DNA of 40,282 bases from Spirochaetales bacterium (GCA_003247345.1 QJZS01000114.1:1-40282), one strand, 5' to 3'; shown: positions 30,509 through 39,735, numbered from the stretch's first letter. A program made the numbers and translations. Notes: generated by a model from the letters alone, not told the origin.

Positions 30509-31822
30509 TTACTGCAAATGCACAATCTCTTGGTTGATCGCCTCTTTGAGGCGTTCTTCCTCTGTGACGATCATATTGCTTTCTTTTAAGAACACGCTTC
30601 CAATCATTCCTCCCGCCAATAGAACACCGAGGATGATTAACATTAGCGTCGAATACTTTTGGACAAGTATCACACTGATAGAAAGGATGATAATACAAGC
30701 ACATTGGCTGAATAAGAGCAACATCCCTTGAATGACTTCCTCACTCACCCCTTGGCCCAATTCTGCTGCATATTGTGTCCCAATTGGAATCGAAGCAAGC
30801 AGGGAAAGTCCCACAATCGACGAACCTATCAGTGCAATTGCTTCACCATTTAAGATGACCGAACCAATCTGCTGGCAAAAAACCAATAACAAAATTCCAG
30901 GAACGGAGCAAACATTACAAAACATAAAAAATAGTTTGCGTCTTCTGAATCGATCGGAAAGTGCAGGTAAAATTATTGCTCCGACCATACCACCTGCCAA
31001 CATTGCTATACCCAAAAATCCATTGGAATCAGCAAATCCAAGATATTCGCTTATTTCATCGATTTTTATAAAGAGCGTCATCAAAACTCCCCACCCTATG
31101 GAAAAAATTGCCACAAGGCCTGTGAGTGATGCTTTTGCATTCAGCGTTTTAAAAGAAGTCTTGTAGTCTTCTTTTGGATTCTCAGGGATGGAAGATGAGG
31201 GGGTCGGCGGATTTTCACGAATCAAGAGGGCTGCCACAAACGCAAGAAGGCTGCTGAGAATCCCATAGAATCGCATCATATTCTCAAATCCACTTCCCCA
31301 TGCAGGGTCGTTTGCCTTTGTAACAACCATCAAGGGAGAAAGGACCATCACCACACCAAGGGAAAAATAGAGACTTGCACTGGTAAGACCGACCGCCATA
31401 CCACGTTCACGAATGGGGAACCATCTACTGATGATTTCAGTAATACTGGTAAGAACAAGGGCTTGAGCTAATGCAAGAAAAAACTGGCCTACCAGTACAA
31501 GATTGAAATGGGAGACATATACCAATTTGGTTACAGAACCAATGACTACCAATATACTGGCTATCCAAATTGCCCATCGAATCCCCAATTTATGAAGAAC
31601 ATACGTTGAAGGGATACTTGCGAAGACAAAAACTACCAGATACGTCAAAGACATGAGATCAACTGGATTCATAAGTCGCTGAAATCCATGTCCTACATAA
31701 AAGTCGTTGGCAACTCTACCTACAGGGGATAGATTCAGCCAATGAATCTCCACAGAGAGGATAAGAAGAACGAGGGATAGGAGTATAAACCAACGGTAGC
31801 GATATGCCCTGACGCTTTTCAT
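30509..31822 (-). CDS. MFS transporter, FLVCR-like
   Basis: This is a 437-residue major facilitator with twelve predicted helices. The N-terminal region (YRYRWFILLSLVLLILSVEIHWLNLSPVGRVANDFY, then LTYLVVFVFASIPSTYVLHKLGIRWAIWIAS) has the look of the FLVCR/heme-exporter-like branch. LSDRFRRRKLFFMFCN is the loop 8-9 motif of MFS proteins. The substrate is not known; heme, choline or organic anions are carried by relatives. ATG 31822 has no ribosome site. A TATTCT -10 box ends seven bases before it, so the mRNA may be leaderless. It is divergent from the second nitroreductase, with 78 bases between starts. Confidence 0.85.
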   Translation of the reverse strand: MKSVRAYRYRWFILLSLVLLILSVEIHWLNLSPVGRVANDFYVGHGFQRLMNPVDLMSLTYLVVFVFASIPSTYVLHKLGIRWAIWIASILVVIGSVTKLVYVSHFNLVLVGQFFLALAQALVLTSITEIISRWFPIRERGMAVGLTSASLYFSLGVVMVLSPLMVVTKANDPAWGSGFENMMRFYGILSSLLAFVAALLIRENPPTPSSSIPENPKEDYKTSFKTLNAKASLTGLVAIFSIGWGVLMTLFIKIDEISEYLGFADSNGFLGIAMLAGGMVGAIILPALSDRFRRRKLFFMFCNVCSVPGILLLVFCQQIGSVILNGEAIALIGSSIVGLSLLASIPIGTQYAAELGQGVSEEVIQGMLLLFSQCACIIILSISVILVQKYSTLMLIILGVLLAGGMIGSVFLKESNMIVTEEERLKEAINQEIVHLQ

Positions 31823-31829
31823 AGTTTGT

Positions 31830-31835
31830 AGAATA
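31830..31835 (-). promoter_or_regulatory. -10 box of the MFS gene
   Basis: Minus strand TATTCT, seven bases before the ATG, with a weak -35 TATACA at 17-bp spacing. Confidence 0.45.
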
Positions 31836-31888
31836 TCCGATTACAAGCCATTTGTATATGTTCTCTAGAACAATGAATATATAATGCA

Positions 31889-31894
31889 TATAAT
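31889..31894 (+). promoter_or_regulatory. -10 box of the second nitroreductase gene
   Basis: A perfect TATAAT lies six bases before the ATG at 31901. Another TATAAT lies at 31880-31885. The -35 is poor at either spacing, so an activator may be needed. Confidence 0.55.
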
Positions 31895-31900
31895 CCAGAC

Positions 31901-32674
31901 ATGCATGAAACATTAGAATTATTGAACACCCGTCGTTCGGTTCGTTCTTTCGAAGAACGAGATATCGAAAAAGAAGCTCTTTCTCTACTGAAGGAAGCAA
32001 CACTACGCGCACCTACAGCAGGAAACATGGCCCTTTATTCTATCATTGAGGTACAGGACCAAGAAAAGAAAGATACGCTTGCGAAACTTTGTGATAATCA
32101 ACCGATGATCGGCAAAGCCCCCGTGGTCTGGATTTTTCTCGCTGATATGCAGAAATGGGTAAATTATTTCCAGGAAAGCGGCGCGGTCCAGAGATCCCAA
32201 ACACCTTTCAGGGAACCTGGGCTTGGAGATATGCACCTTTGTTTGCAGGATGCGATCATCGCTGCACAGAATGCGGTAGTTGCTGCAGAGGCACTGGGGA
32301 TAGGCTCCTGTTACATTGGAGATATCATTGAGAATTTCGAAATCATTCGCGATATGTTCGGCCTGAAACAATATACAATCCCAGCCTGCATGCTGATCTT
32401 TGGCTACCCGAAGGGCAAGGGACCTGTAAAACTTACCCCACGTTGCCCCGATGAAAGTATTTTCATGAAAGACGGGTATCAGGAACCTCATCTCGAAGAG
32501 ATGAAAATAGCATATGCATTGCATGAAGAGCAGAGGCGAGCAACAAAGTCACTGCCTTACGAAAATACAGGAACTCTTGCTGATTACTACTATCTTAGAA
32601 AGCATTCAAGCGCCTTTATGGAGGAGATGAATCGCTCTGCCAAAGTGATGTTTGAAACGTGGAAGAAAGGCTAA
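31901..32674 (+). CDS. Nitroreductase family protein, NfsA/FRase-like
   Basis: This is a 257-residue flavin oxidoreductase of the longer nitroreductase class. NTRRSVRSFEERDI is the N-terminal FMN motif and LRAPTAGNMALYSIIEV the second FMN loop. DAIIAAQNAVVAAEALGIGSCYIGDI is the conserved core helix, and ACMLIFGYPKGKG follows. It has an extra C-terminal tail (ALHEEQRRATKSLPYENTG onward) usual in NfsA-like enzymes. No ribosome site is present; TATAAT ends six bases before the ATG, so translation is probably leaderless. It stands alone between the MFS gene and the response regulator. Confidence 0.9.
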   Translation: MHETLELLNTRRSVRSFEERDIEKEALSLLKEATLRAPTAGNMALYSIIEVQDQEKKDTLAKLCDNQPMIGKAPVVWIFLADMQKWVNYFQESGAVQRSQTPFREPGLGDMHLCLQDAIIAAQNAVVAAEALGIGSCYIGDIIENFEIIRDMFGLKQYTIPACMLIFGYPKGKGPVKLTPRCPDESIFMKDGYQEPHLEEMKIAYALHEEQRRATKSLPYENTGTLADYYYLRKHSSAFMEEMNRSAKVMFETWKKG

Positions 32675-32679
32675 TTTTC

Positions 32680-32708
32680 TTGCTTAAGAGAAGTTTTGCC
32701 TCTACCAT
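32680..32708 (+). promoter_or_regulatory. Promoter of the two-component operon
   Basis: TTGCTT (32680-32685), 17-bp spacer, TACCAT (32703-32708), then five bases to the ATG at 32714. Confidence 0.5.
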
Positions 32709-32713
32709 AAGGT

Positions 32714-34321
32714 ATGCCATATTCAATATTGTTGGTGGATGACGAATCAGCTGTCAGAGAAGGTATACGCAGCAGAACACCTTGGGAACAGTATAACTTT
32801 ACCGTCGTCGGAGAAGCCGGTAACGGTATAGAAGCCTTGGAACTGGTCGAGGAATTGCAACCTGATGTCGTCATTACCGATATCAGGATGCCCTATCTGG
32901 ATGGGATTGAATTGATTCAGCAAATCCGACTCGCCCATCCGGCAATTACCCTTGTCATTCTCAGTGGGTATGACGAATTCACCTATGCCCAACAAGCAAT
33001 GCATTATGATGTCACTGAATATGTCCTAAAACCTGTATCTGTTGATGATTTATGCCAGCTTCTTGAACGTTTAAGCAATCGTTTGGATCAAGAGATAAAA
33101 CGAACACAAGACCAAGCACGATTAAAACAAGCCTACAAGCAAGCGCTTCCTCTTATCAGAGAAAAATTCCTCGTGTCTCTCTTAACTACCTCACATCCGT
33201 TGTTGGACGGAAACCTCATCGCCAAAGCCAAAGAGTATGGTTATGACTTGGATAAAGATGAGTTCATGGTTGCCCTCGTAGAAACCGAACGGATTCAGAA
33301 CGATCCGTTGCAGGCTTTGGCAATGCTGGAAGTGGCAGAAGACGTCTGTAAGGATGAAAGTGGAACCTTGGTTTTCCAGTTTGAAAATCAAATCGTTGTT
33401 ATCTTCAGTGCACACAGCCACGGACAGTCCCACTATGATTTTGTATTCCGAAAGCAAACATATAGAAAAGCTGAACAATTACATGCGTATCTGAAAAAAT
33501 ACAATTTCAATGTCATCATAGGTATTGGCAACCAAGTCCACTTACCATCGGCGATCACACAGTCCTATCGCCAAGCATTGAGAGCATTGAATTATAGTTC
33601 AAGCTATCCTGACCAACCGTTGCTGTTCATCAGGGATTTGGAAGCAGAACCAGGGCAGGAACAACAAGGGGCCGTAGAGGAATTAAAAGCAAATATCCTA
33701 TTGGCAGTAAAGATGGGCAATGAACAGCAGGTAAGCGAATCAGTCGCTTCGTTGTTCGGTGAAGTTTTGGCTTCGCTGAGTCTGATGCAAATCCAAGAAC
33801 TGGTATTCGAACTGGCTTTTTCTCTCCATGATCTGGCGCATAGCTATGGCCATACGCTTTTTACCCTTACAGAGGAAGATGGCAGGAGCTTATTTTCAGA
33901 ACTCTCTTCTTTGACCACCCTCAGCAAAGCAAGACGTTGGTTTACTCGCGTCTGCCTTGAACTAAGGGAAATGATTGCAGGGCAACGGGAAAACTCACAT
34001 ATCCAATTCATCACCAAGGCTCAAGCTCTGATCGCCAAACACTTTACGGAACCCGGTTTTGGACTGGAGCAGATTTGCGAGATGATTGGAGTGAGTCCCT
34101 CATACTTCAGCTCTACGTTCAAGAAAGAAGTAGGGAAAAGTTTCGTCCAACATTTGACTGGTATGAGGTTGGATCGCGCAAAAGAACTTCTGATCAAGAC
34201 TGAAGGAAAAACGTACGAAATTGCCCAGTCTGTTGGATTCTCAGAACCCAACTATTTCAGCTTCTGCTTCAAACGTTACGAAGGAGTGTCACCCAGCCAG
34301 TATAGACAGGCCCATAGATGA
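32714..34321 (+). CDS. YesN-type response regulator with AraC DNA-binding domain
   Basis: This is a 535-residue cytoplasmic regulator. Residues 3-120 are a receiver domain: acidic pocket VDDE (9-12), phospho-acceptor Asp56 in ITDIRMP, the Ser in LSGYDE and the Lys in YVLKPV. A long linker domain (about 135-420) follows. The last 100 residues form a double AraC helix-turn-helix (FGLEQICEMIGVSPSYFSSTFKKEVGKSF and TYEIAQSVGFSEPNYFSFCFKRYEGVSPSQYR). It is the first gene of a three-gene operon, overlapping the kinase by four bases (ATGA). Such regulators activate sugar uptake genes, and the convergent mglBAC operon is the nearest candidate. Confidence 0.94.
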   Translation: MPYSILLVDDESAVREGIRSRTPWEQYNFTVVGEAGNGIEALELVEELQPDVVITDIRMPYLDGIELIQQIRLAHPAITLVILSGYDEFTYAQQAMHYDVTEYVLKPVSVDDLCQLLERLSNRLDQEIKRTQDQARLKQAYKQALPLIREKFLVSLLTTSHPLLDGNLIAKAKEYGYDLDKDEFMVALVETERIQNDPLQALAMLEVAEDVCKDESGTLVFQFENQIVVIFSAHSHGQSHYDFVFRKQTYRKAEQLHAYLKKYNFNVIIGIGNQVHLPSAITQSYRQALRALNYSSSYPDQPLLFIRDLEAEPGQEQQGAVEELKANILLAVKMGNEQQVSESVASLFGEVLASLSLMQIQELVFELAFSLHDLAHSYGHTLFTLTEEDGRSLFSELSSLTTLSKARRWFTRVCLELREMIAGQRENSHIQFITKAQALIAKHFTEPGFGLEQICEMIGVSPSYFSSTFKKEVGKSFVQHLTGMRLDRAKELLIKTEGKTYEIAQSVGFSEPNYFSFCFKRYEGVSPSQYRQAHR

Positions 34322-36084
34322 AGAATATTCAACGCCCATACTCCATTATGACCCTCCTCACCTTTGCCATCGCAGTGGTTTCAATCTCCTTTACGTTGCT
34401 CGTTTCAGCAATCTTATTTAGCCAATTCCGTTCAAGTATCAGAGAAAATGCCACCGTCTCAACCCGAGAAATAGTACGTCAGGTCAATGCAAACCTCAGT
34501 TACTATACAAACGACATCCTCACCATCGCTACGTACGCGAGAGACCTTGCAAAACAGACCACCACGATGAAAAGTTCCGATATAGAAGATAGGCTGCGCG
34601 CTATCGTTGACAGCCGCCAAGACATCGTCTGTCTGGTCTTATTTGACCTCGAAGGAAACAAACTGCTTTCAACCAGTGAGGCTCCCTTCCGCCAAGCTTC
34701 AGAAATAACCGAACAAATGTGGTTCTCCCGTGCTTTGGGCGGTGAAGGAAATTTCTACTTTACCGGGCCTCATGTACAACAACTCTTTGCATCCAGTTAC
34801 CCATGGGTCATCACCTACAGCCAGCAAATCAATTATATGAATCCCAATGGGGATTTGGAGCAAGGGTTGCTCCTCATTGATATGAATTTCTGGGCGGTAA
34901 GCGAGCTATGCCAGAGCGCAAAGCTTGGAAGCTCCGGGTATGTTTATTTCATCGACAACAATGGAAAGATTGTGTATCACCCTTTCCAACAATTGATCAA
35001 CTCCGGCTTATTCAACGAGGACTTGGATTCCGTGCAAGATCATATCTTCGGTACCTTCACCAATACCTTTGAAGGCAGGGAGAGATTGGTAATCATCGAT
35101 ACAGTCAACAATGCGCGCTGGAGGATTGTCGGAGTAGCCTACATGGATGAATTGATGGCGGGATTGAATCAATATACTGCTGTCATGTTACTCGTCTTGG
35201 CGTTCTGTATCATCACTACTATCATTATTGCCCGCTCGGTTTCCGCCTATATCAGCCGACCAATCAAACAGTTGGAACGATTGATGAATAGCGTTGAAAG
35301 AGGTGATTTCTCTGCACCTCCGACTGTCGGAGGCAATCTAGAGGTAGCTGCCCTCTCCCAAACGTTTGCTGTGATGGTCAAACGAATCCGTCAGCTGATG
35401 GATGATATCGTCAAGAGTCAAGAAATGAAACGTAAATTTGAACTTGATGCCTTGCAGGCAAAGATCAATCCTCATTTCCTATACAATACCCTCGATTCCG
35501 TTGTATGGATGGCAGAACAGAATGATACGGCCGGTGTCATCACGATGGTCACTTCCCTAGCAAAGCTGTTCCGTGTTTCGATCAGCAAGGGACGGGATAT
35601 CATCACCCTATCGGAAGAACTGGAACATGTACGCAACTACCTCATCATCCAGCAAATGCGATACCGTGATAAATTTGAGTTCTCCATCGAGATGGAAGAA
35701 GGTATGGACAATCTTCCCACCATCAAGTTGATTATCCAACCAATCGTCGAAAACGCCATCTATCATGGAATCAAATATCTGCAAGAGATGGGCCATATCG
35801 ATATAAAGGTCTTCAGACGGAAGCCTGCTGCCGTGGTCATTGAAATCAAGGATAATGGAGTTGGGATGGATGAAAAACAATTGAATACCATCCTGAGTAT
35901 GGCGAGCCCCTCACATAAGAACGGGACAGGCATAGGGGTTCGCAACGTGCATCAACGCATACAGCTCTACTATGGTTCAGACTATGGTCTGGAAATATCA
36001 AGCGAATTGGATGAAGGGACCTTGGTTCGATTGGTTATACCTGAACAGATGCCTATCCAACCCATCAAGGTGGTCCACTCATGA
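34318..36084 (+). CDS. YesM-type sensor histidine kinase
   Basis: This is a 588-residue inner-membrane kinase. TM1 lies at about residues 10-36 (MTLLTFAIAVVSISFTLLVS). A periplasmic Cache-like sensor spans about 40-285, TM2 is YTAVMLLVLAFCIITTIII, and HAMP (SRPIKQLERLMNSVERGDFS) follows. The His_kinase domain has His386 in NPHFLYNTL as the phospho-acceptor. The ATPase domain has an N box (VENAIYHGIKYL), DNGVGMD and GTGIGVRNVHQRI. All catalytic boxes are intact. It overlaps both neighbours by four bases, so it is tightly coupled to the regulator and to the binding lipoprotein, which could present sugar to its periplasmic domain. Confidence 0.94.
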   Translation: MKNIQRPYSIMTLLTFAIAVVSISFTLLVSAILFSQFRSSIRENATVSTREIVRQVNANLSYYTNDILTIATYARDLAKQTTTMKSSDIEDRLRAIVDSRQDIVCLVLFDLEGNKLLSTSEAPFRQASEITEQMWFSRALGGEGNFYFTGPHVQQLFASSYPWVITYSQQINYMNPNGDLEQGLLLIDMNFWAVSELCQSAKLGSSGYVYFIDNNGKIVYHPFQQLINSGLFNEDLDSVQDHIFGTFTNTFEGRERLVIIDTVNNARWRIVGVAYMDELMAGLNQYTAVMLLVLAFCIITTIIIARSVSAYISRPIKQLERLMNSVERGDFSAPPTVGGNLEVAALSQTFAVMVKRIRQLMDDIVKSQEMKRKFELDALQAKINPHFLYNTLDSVVWMAEQNDTAGVITMVTSLAKLFRVSISKGRDIITLSEELEHVRNYLIIQQMRYRDKFEFSIEMEEGMDNLPTIKLIIQPIVENAIYHGIKYLQEMGHIDIKVFRRKPAAVVIEIKDNGVGMDEKQLNTILSMASPSHKNGTGIGVRNVHQRIQLYYGSDYGLEISSELDEGTLVRLVIPEQMPIQPIKVVHS

Positions 36085-37031
36085 GGAGAATAATTCCACT
36101 ATTATTGTTGTTTCCTTTATTATTTTCCAGTTGTTCACGTAAATCCCAGGAAAATGAAACCCCTTACCGCATTGCAGTCATAACCATGATGCAAGGAGGT
36201 GAATTTTGGGGTTCGTTGAAAAACGGAGCTCGGAGTGCCCGCCTTGCTACTGGGGCTGTATTGGAATTCCTAGCCCCTACCAATGAATCCGACTACGAAG
36301 GTCAAATTGAATGTGTTCAAAATGCCATAGACCAAGATTTTGATGCAATCATTCTCTCCCCAAGCCATGAGGTTCGCCTGCAGCAGATAGTAGATGTCGC
36401 TCGGATGAAAGGGATCAAGGTGGTTCTTGCCGATACCCAACTAAGGACCTCGGATGAGGATTTTCTTATAACAGCCGATTATCAAACCATAGGCAAGGAC
36501 ATGGCTGATTACGCTTTTTCCCTTTTCCCCGAGGGGCAACCTGTCAATGCGTTGATTCTTGGTTCACTTCCCAACAGTACAAGCATGAACACCCTTATCG
36601 AATCCTTGAAACAACAATTCTCCACGCACCCATCTGCGGACATCAAGGAAGCAACATTCAGTTTCTCAGACGAGGGTATAGCCCAAGATATTACCGTCAA
36701 TGCATTAAAGACGGAACCTTCCCTCAATGTAGTCTTTGCGCTGGAGGAATACACTGCACATGGTGTTGCAAACGCATTGGGTAACAATAGTCCAATTCAT
36801 TTTATTGCATTCGGGAATACCCAATACGAAATCCAGTTGCTCGAGGAGGGGGTAATTGATGCTCTGGTAGTCGTAAATGCCTTCAATTTAGGGTACCGAA
36901 GTGTATTGGCAGCTGTCGATCTCCTCAATGGAAATAAGCCTGCTACGAAGCTTGTTGATTACGCCTTGGTTACAAAGAAATCAATGTTCAGTGAAGAACA
37001 CCAACATATCCTATTCCAAACCGTGCAATAA
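36081..37031 (+). CDS. Sugar-binding lipoprotein linked to the YesMN sensor system
   Basis: This is a 316-residue periplasmic-binding protein of the RbsB/MglB type. The N terminus is a lipoprotein signal with Cys18 in LLFSSC, a relaxed lipobox of the kind spirochaetes accept. The mature part has the type-I binding fold: IAVITMMQGGEFWGSLKNGARSA, IECVQNAIDQDFDAIILSPSHE, DTQLRTSDEDFLITADYQTIGKDMA. Its ATG overlaps the kinase stop by four bases and no permease or ATPase follows. It is therefore better read as the ligand sensor of a three-component system than as a transport component. It ends 53 bases before the convergent mglC stop. Confidence 0.85.
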   Translation: MRRIIPLLLLFPLLFSSCSRKSQENETPYRIAVITMMQGGEFWGSLKNGARSARLATGAVLEFLAPTNESDYEGQIECVQNAIDQDFDAIILSPSHEVRLQQIVDVARMKGIKVVLADTQLRTSDEDFLITADYQTIGKDMADYAFSLFPEGQPVNALILGSLPNSTSMNTLIESLKQQFSTHPSADIKEATFSFSDEGIAQDITVNALKTEPSLNVVFALEEYTAHGVANALGNNSPIHFIAFGNTQYEIQLLEEGVIDALVVVNAFNLGYRSVLAAVDLLNGNKPATKLVDYALVTKKSMFSEEHQHILFQTVQ

Positions 37032-37039
37032 AAAGAAAA

Positions 37040-37062
37040 GAGGCAGAGAAAAACTCTGCCTC
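37040..37062 (-). terminator. Terminator of the mglBAC operon
   Basis: GAGGCAGAG and CTCTGCCTC form a 9-bp stem with an A5 loop. The minus strand continues TTTTCTTTTTA, which supports termination of mgl transcripts. In the plus direction no T-run follows. Confidence 0.85.
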
Positions 37063-37084
37063 CAAATCTGAAACATAATGTAAA

Positions 37085-38110
37085 CTATTTCTTCTGTACG
37101 TATTTTCGAATATCGAAAGATACTGCCGCAACGATGATCAGACCTTTGATAATGTTCTGCCAATACGGATTCACTCCAACGAAGGTCAGTCCGTAGTTGA
37201 TAAAACTAAAGATAATAACACCGGCTATAACACCACTTACCGTTCCGACACCTCCGGTGGTCGAAACACCACCGACAACACACGATGCAATGGCATCCAA
37301 CTCATACCCGTTTCCATAGTTATTTGTGGCTCCTCCTGTTCTGGCTGCTTCCAGAACACCGGAAAGAGAAATCAAAAATCCACAGAGCCCGAACAATCCT
37401 ACCAAAGTTCTGGTGATATTGATACCAGACACAGCTGCTGCTTCCGGGTTTCCTCCAACGGCATAGACGTTCTTTCCAAATACCGTCTTGTTCAGCACAA
37501 ACCAAACAATTATCGAAACAACGGCTGCAAACACTACAATTACTGGCAGAAATCCAATGAATCCTGATCCAAGGAAGGTGAAATCAGCTCTTAGTCCTCC
37601 GATAGGCTGACTGTTGTTGGGAGGCAGGTTGAAATAAATCGAGTTGATACCATATATGATCAACATGGAAGAAAGGGTGGCGATGAATGCTGGCACCTTA
37701 AATTTTGCTACAACCATACCATTGACCATACCGAACAAGGTTCCTACGATCACAGCCAACAAAATTGGGATGATCAATGGAATCTGCCCAAGGTCAGGAT
37801 AGAAACGCCTGACATACTCAGCAGTCTGAAGCATAGAAGCAGAAATGACCGCAGCCATACCGACCATACGCCCACCACCAAGGTCAACGCCACCGGTAAG
37901 GATTACGAACATCATACCCAAAGCCATAATGATCTTTGTGGAACTCATCATCAGGATATCCCTGAGCACCTGTATACGCAGGATACGAGGATTTATGATT
38001 GCAATGACAATGACCAATAACAACAGGACGAGGAAGATGGCCTTGTCCATAACAAACTCTTTCAAACTTCTTTTACCTAAGAGGAAATTACCTACTGCTT
38101 GTATTTGCAT
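37085..38110 (-). CDS. mglC: Galactose/methyl-galactoside ABC permease MglC
   Basis: This is a 341-residue permease with about ten membrane segments. It resembles E. coli MglC in motif content: MFVILTGGVDLGGGRMVGMAAV, FGMVNGMVVAKFKVPAFIATL, YAVGGNPEAAAVSGINITRT and a conserved tail ending NPYWQNIIKGLIIVAAVSFDIRKY. It starts 13 bases after the mglA stop. With MglA it forms the high-affinity galactose or glucose importer of the inner membrane. Confidence 0.95.
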   Translation of the reverse strand: MQIQAVGNFLLGKRSLKEFVMDKAIFLVLLLLVIVIAIINPRILRIQVLRDILMMSSTKIIMALGMMFVILTGGVDLGGGRMVGMAAVISASMLQTAEYVRRFYPDLGQIPLIIPILLAVIVGTLFGMVNGMVVAKFKVPAFIATLSSMLIIYGINSIYFNLPPNNSQPIGGLRADFTFLGSGFIGFLPVIVVFAAVVSIIVWFVLNKTVFGKNVYAVGGNPEAAAVSGINITRTLVGLFGLCGFLISLSGVLEAARTGGATNNYGNGYELDAIASCVVGGVSTTGGVGTVSGVIAGVIIFSFINYGLTFVGVNPYWQNIIKGLIIVAAVSFDIRKYVQKK

Positions 38111-38123
38111 TTAATTCACCTTC

Positions 38124-39632
38124 CTACCCGACATATTTTGTCGCCAGTTCCATTACCTGTTCCTGGTCTGTTTCTTTGCTATTCACCGTACCGGCGACTC
38201 TTCCTTCACTCATGACCACCACCCGATCGGTCATCCCCAAGAGCTCAGGCATCTCACTACTGATCATGATCACGCCTTTGCCCTGTGCTGCGAGTTCCCG
38301 CATGATGACATAAATCTCATATTTGGCTCCGACATCAATACCACGTGTCGGTTCATCAAGAATGAGAATATCAGGCACTGTCAGAAGCCATCGTGCAAAC
38401 AAGACTTTCTGTTGATTGCCTCCAGAGAGGCTCTTGATCAGGGTCTTTGCAGAAGGGGTCTTGATATCCAAATCCTTGATGCTTTTCTTAGTAGCAGCAC
38501 TCATCTTTGCACTGTTGAGCAGGCCGCTTTTATTCTTATAGGCACGGATATTTGCAATAACCAAATTCTCCTGCACCGAAAGAACTGGAAAAATTCCCGT
38601 AGCTCTTCGCTCCTCGGTCAGCAAAGCCATTCCTAATTTCTTGGCATCATAGGCACTGTTACAGGAAACTTCAGCCCCATTTACATACAGTTTGCCTTCG
38701 CTATGAAGTCGCAATCCAAATACTGCTTCCATAACTTCAGTTCGCTGTGCACCGACCAAACCGCCAATACCAAGGATCTCGCCTTTATGAAGCGTAAGCG
38801 ATACATCCTTGAAGCTACGTGGATTGGGAGATGTATAATTTTCCACTCGGAGCAATTCTCCGGAAATATGGCTCTCTCCTGCAGGGAAGCGGTGGGTAAG
38901 ATCCCTACCTACCATTTTTTTGATGATCATCCCAGTGGTCAGTTCGCTTGCAGCCCAAGTACCGACATAATGACCGTCACGCATGATGGTGACTTCATCG
39001 GAGATCTTCAGAATTTCTTCCATTTTATGGGAAATATAGATGATAGCGACCCCTCTCTCTCGTAAGGACCGAATGATGGCAAACAAGTGTTCTACCTCAT
39101 TTTCCGTCAAACTAGAGCTAGGTTCATCCATAATAATGATTTTCGCATCATAGGAGACTGCTTTTGCAATTTCTACACTCTGAGCTTTGGAAACCGAGAG
39201 GGTCCTGAGCAAATCAGTCGGAGAAATGCTGGTCAGGTTCAATTCCTTCAGCAGCACATCTGTCTTATCAAACATTGCCTGGTGGTCAACCACCGGACTC
39301 TTGGAACCTCCCCTTCTCGGAAATCTTCCCAGCCAAATATTCTCCATTACCGACCGATACGGGATCAGGTGGAGTTCTTGGTGAATCATGGAAATTCCCA
39401 AAGAAAGTGCTTCCTTTACATTATCAATTTTTACCGGCTCTTCGTTAAAACGAATTTCCCCTTCATCCATGGAATATAATCCGAAGAGGCACTTCATCAA
39501 TGTCGACTTACCTGCACCGTTCTCACCCATCAGGGCATGTACAGTTCCAGGTTTTACCTTCAAGGTAACATCGTCCAAAGCTTTGACGCCGGGAAATGAT
39601 TTGGAAACATGGTTCATTTCTAGTACGTACAT
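38124..39632 (-). CDS. mglA: Galactose/methyl-galactoside ABC ATPase MglA
   Basis: This is a 502-residue tandem ATPase. The first domain has GENGAGKST, a divergent signature (LSVSKAQSVEIAKA) and IIIMDEPSSSL. The second has the degenerate P-loop GLVGAQRTE, signature LSGGNQQKV and ILILDEPTRGIDVGAKYEIY. The start ATG follows GCGAGGAAAG. A hairpin CCCGAC-AAGT-GTCGGG lies just upstream of that site and an intrinsic terminator lies between it and mglB, so its expression should be well below that of the binding protein. Confidence 0.95.
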   Translation of the reverse strand: MYVLEMNHVSKSFPGVKALDDVTLKVKPGTVHALMGENGAGKSTLMKCLFGLYSMDEGEIRFNEEPVKIDNVKEALSLGISMIHQELHLIPYRSVMENIWLGRFPRRGGSKSPVVDHQAMFDKTDVLLKELNLTSISPTDLLRTLSVSKAQSVEIAKAVSYDAKIIIMDEPSSSLTENEVEHLFAIIRSLRERGVAIIYISHKMEEILKISDEVTIMRDGHYVGTWAASELTTGMIIKKMVGRDLTHRFPAGESHISGELLRVENYTSPNPRSFKDVSLTLHKGEILGIGGLVGAQRTEVMEAVFGLRLHSEGKLYVNGAEVSCNSAYDAKKLGMALLTEERRATGIFPVLSVQENLVIANIRAYKNKSGLLNSAKMSAATKKSIKDLDIKTPSAKTLIKSLSGGNQQKVLFARWLLTVPDILILDEPTRGIDVGAKYEIYVIMRELAAQGKGVIMISSEMPELLGMTDRVVVMSEGRVAGTVNSKETDQEQVMELATKYVG

Positions 39633-39647
39633 GACTTTCCTCGCCTA

Positions 39648-39663
39648 CCCGACAAGTGTCGGG
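39648..39663 (-). other. Hairpin immediately upstream of the mglA ribosome site
   Basis: CCCGAC and GTCGGG form a 6-bp stem with a 4-base loop. It ends only a few bases before the GGCGAGGAAAG ribosome site of mglA and may influence translation or mark a processed 5' end. Confidence 0.5.
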
Positions 39664-39685
39664 ATTGTAGTCGTTCATCTAAAAA

Positions 39686-39716
39686 ACCCTCCGGATCGAT
39701 TTGCAACCCGGAGGGT
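39686..39716 (-). terminator. Intrinsic terminator between mglB and mglA
   Basis: ACCCTCCGG and CCGGAGGGT form a 9-bp stem around a 13-base loop. On the minus strand TTTTTT follows at once. Read-through is needed for mglA and mglC, so this sets the excess of binding protein over membrane components. Confidence 0.9.
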
Positions 39717-39735
39717 ACTTGCTACATCTCAGCAC

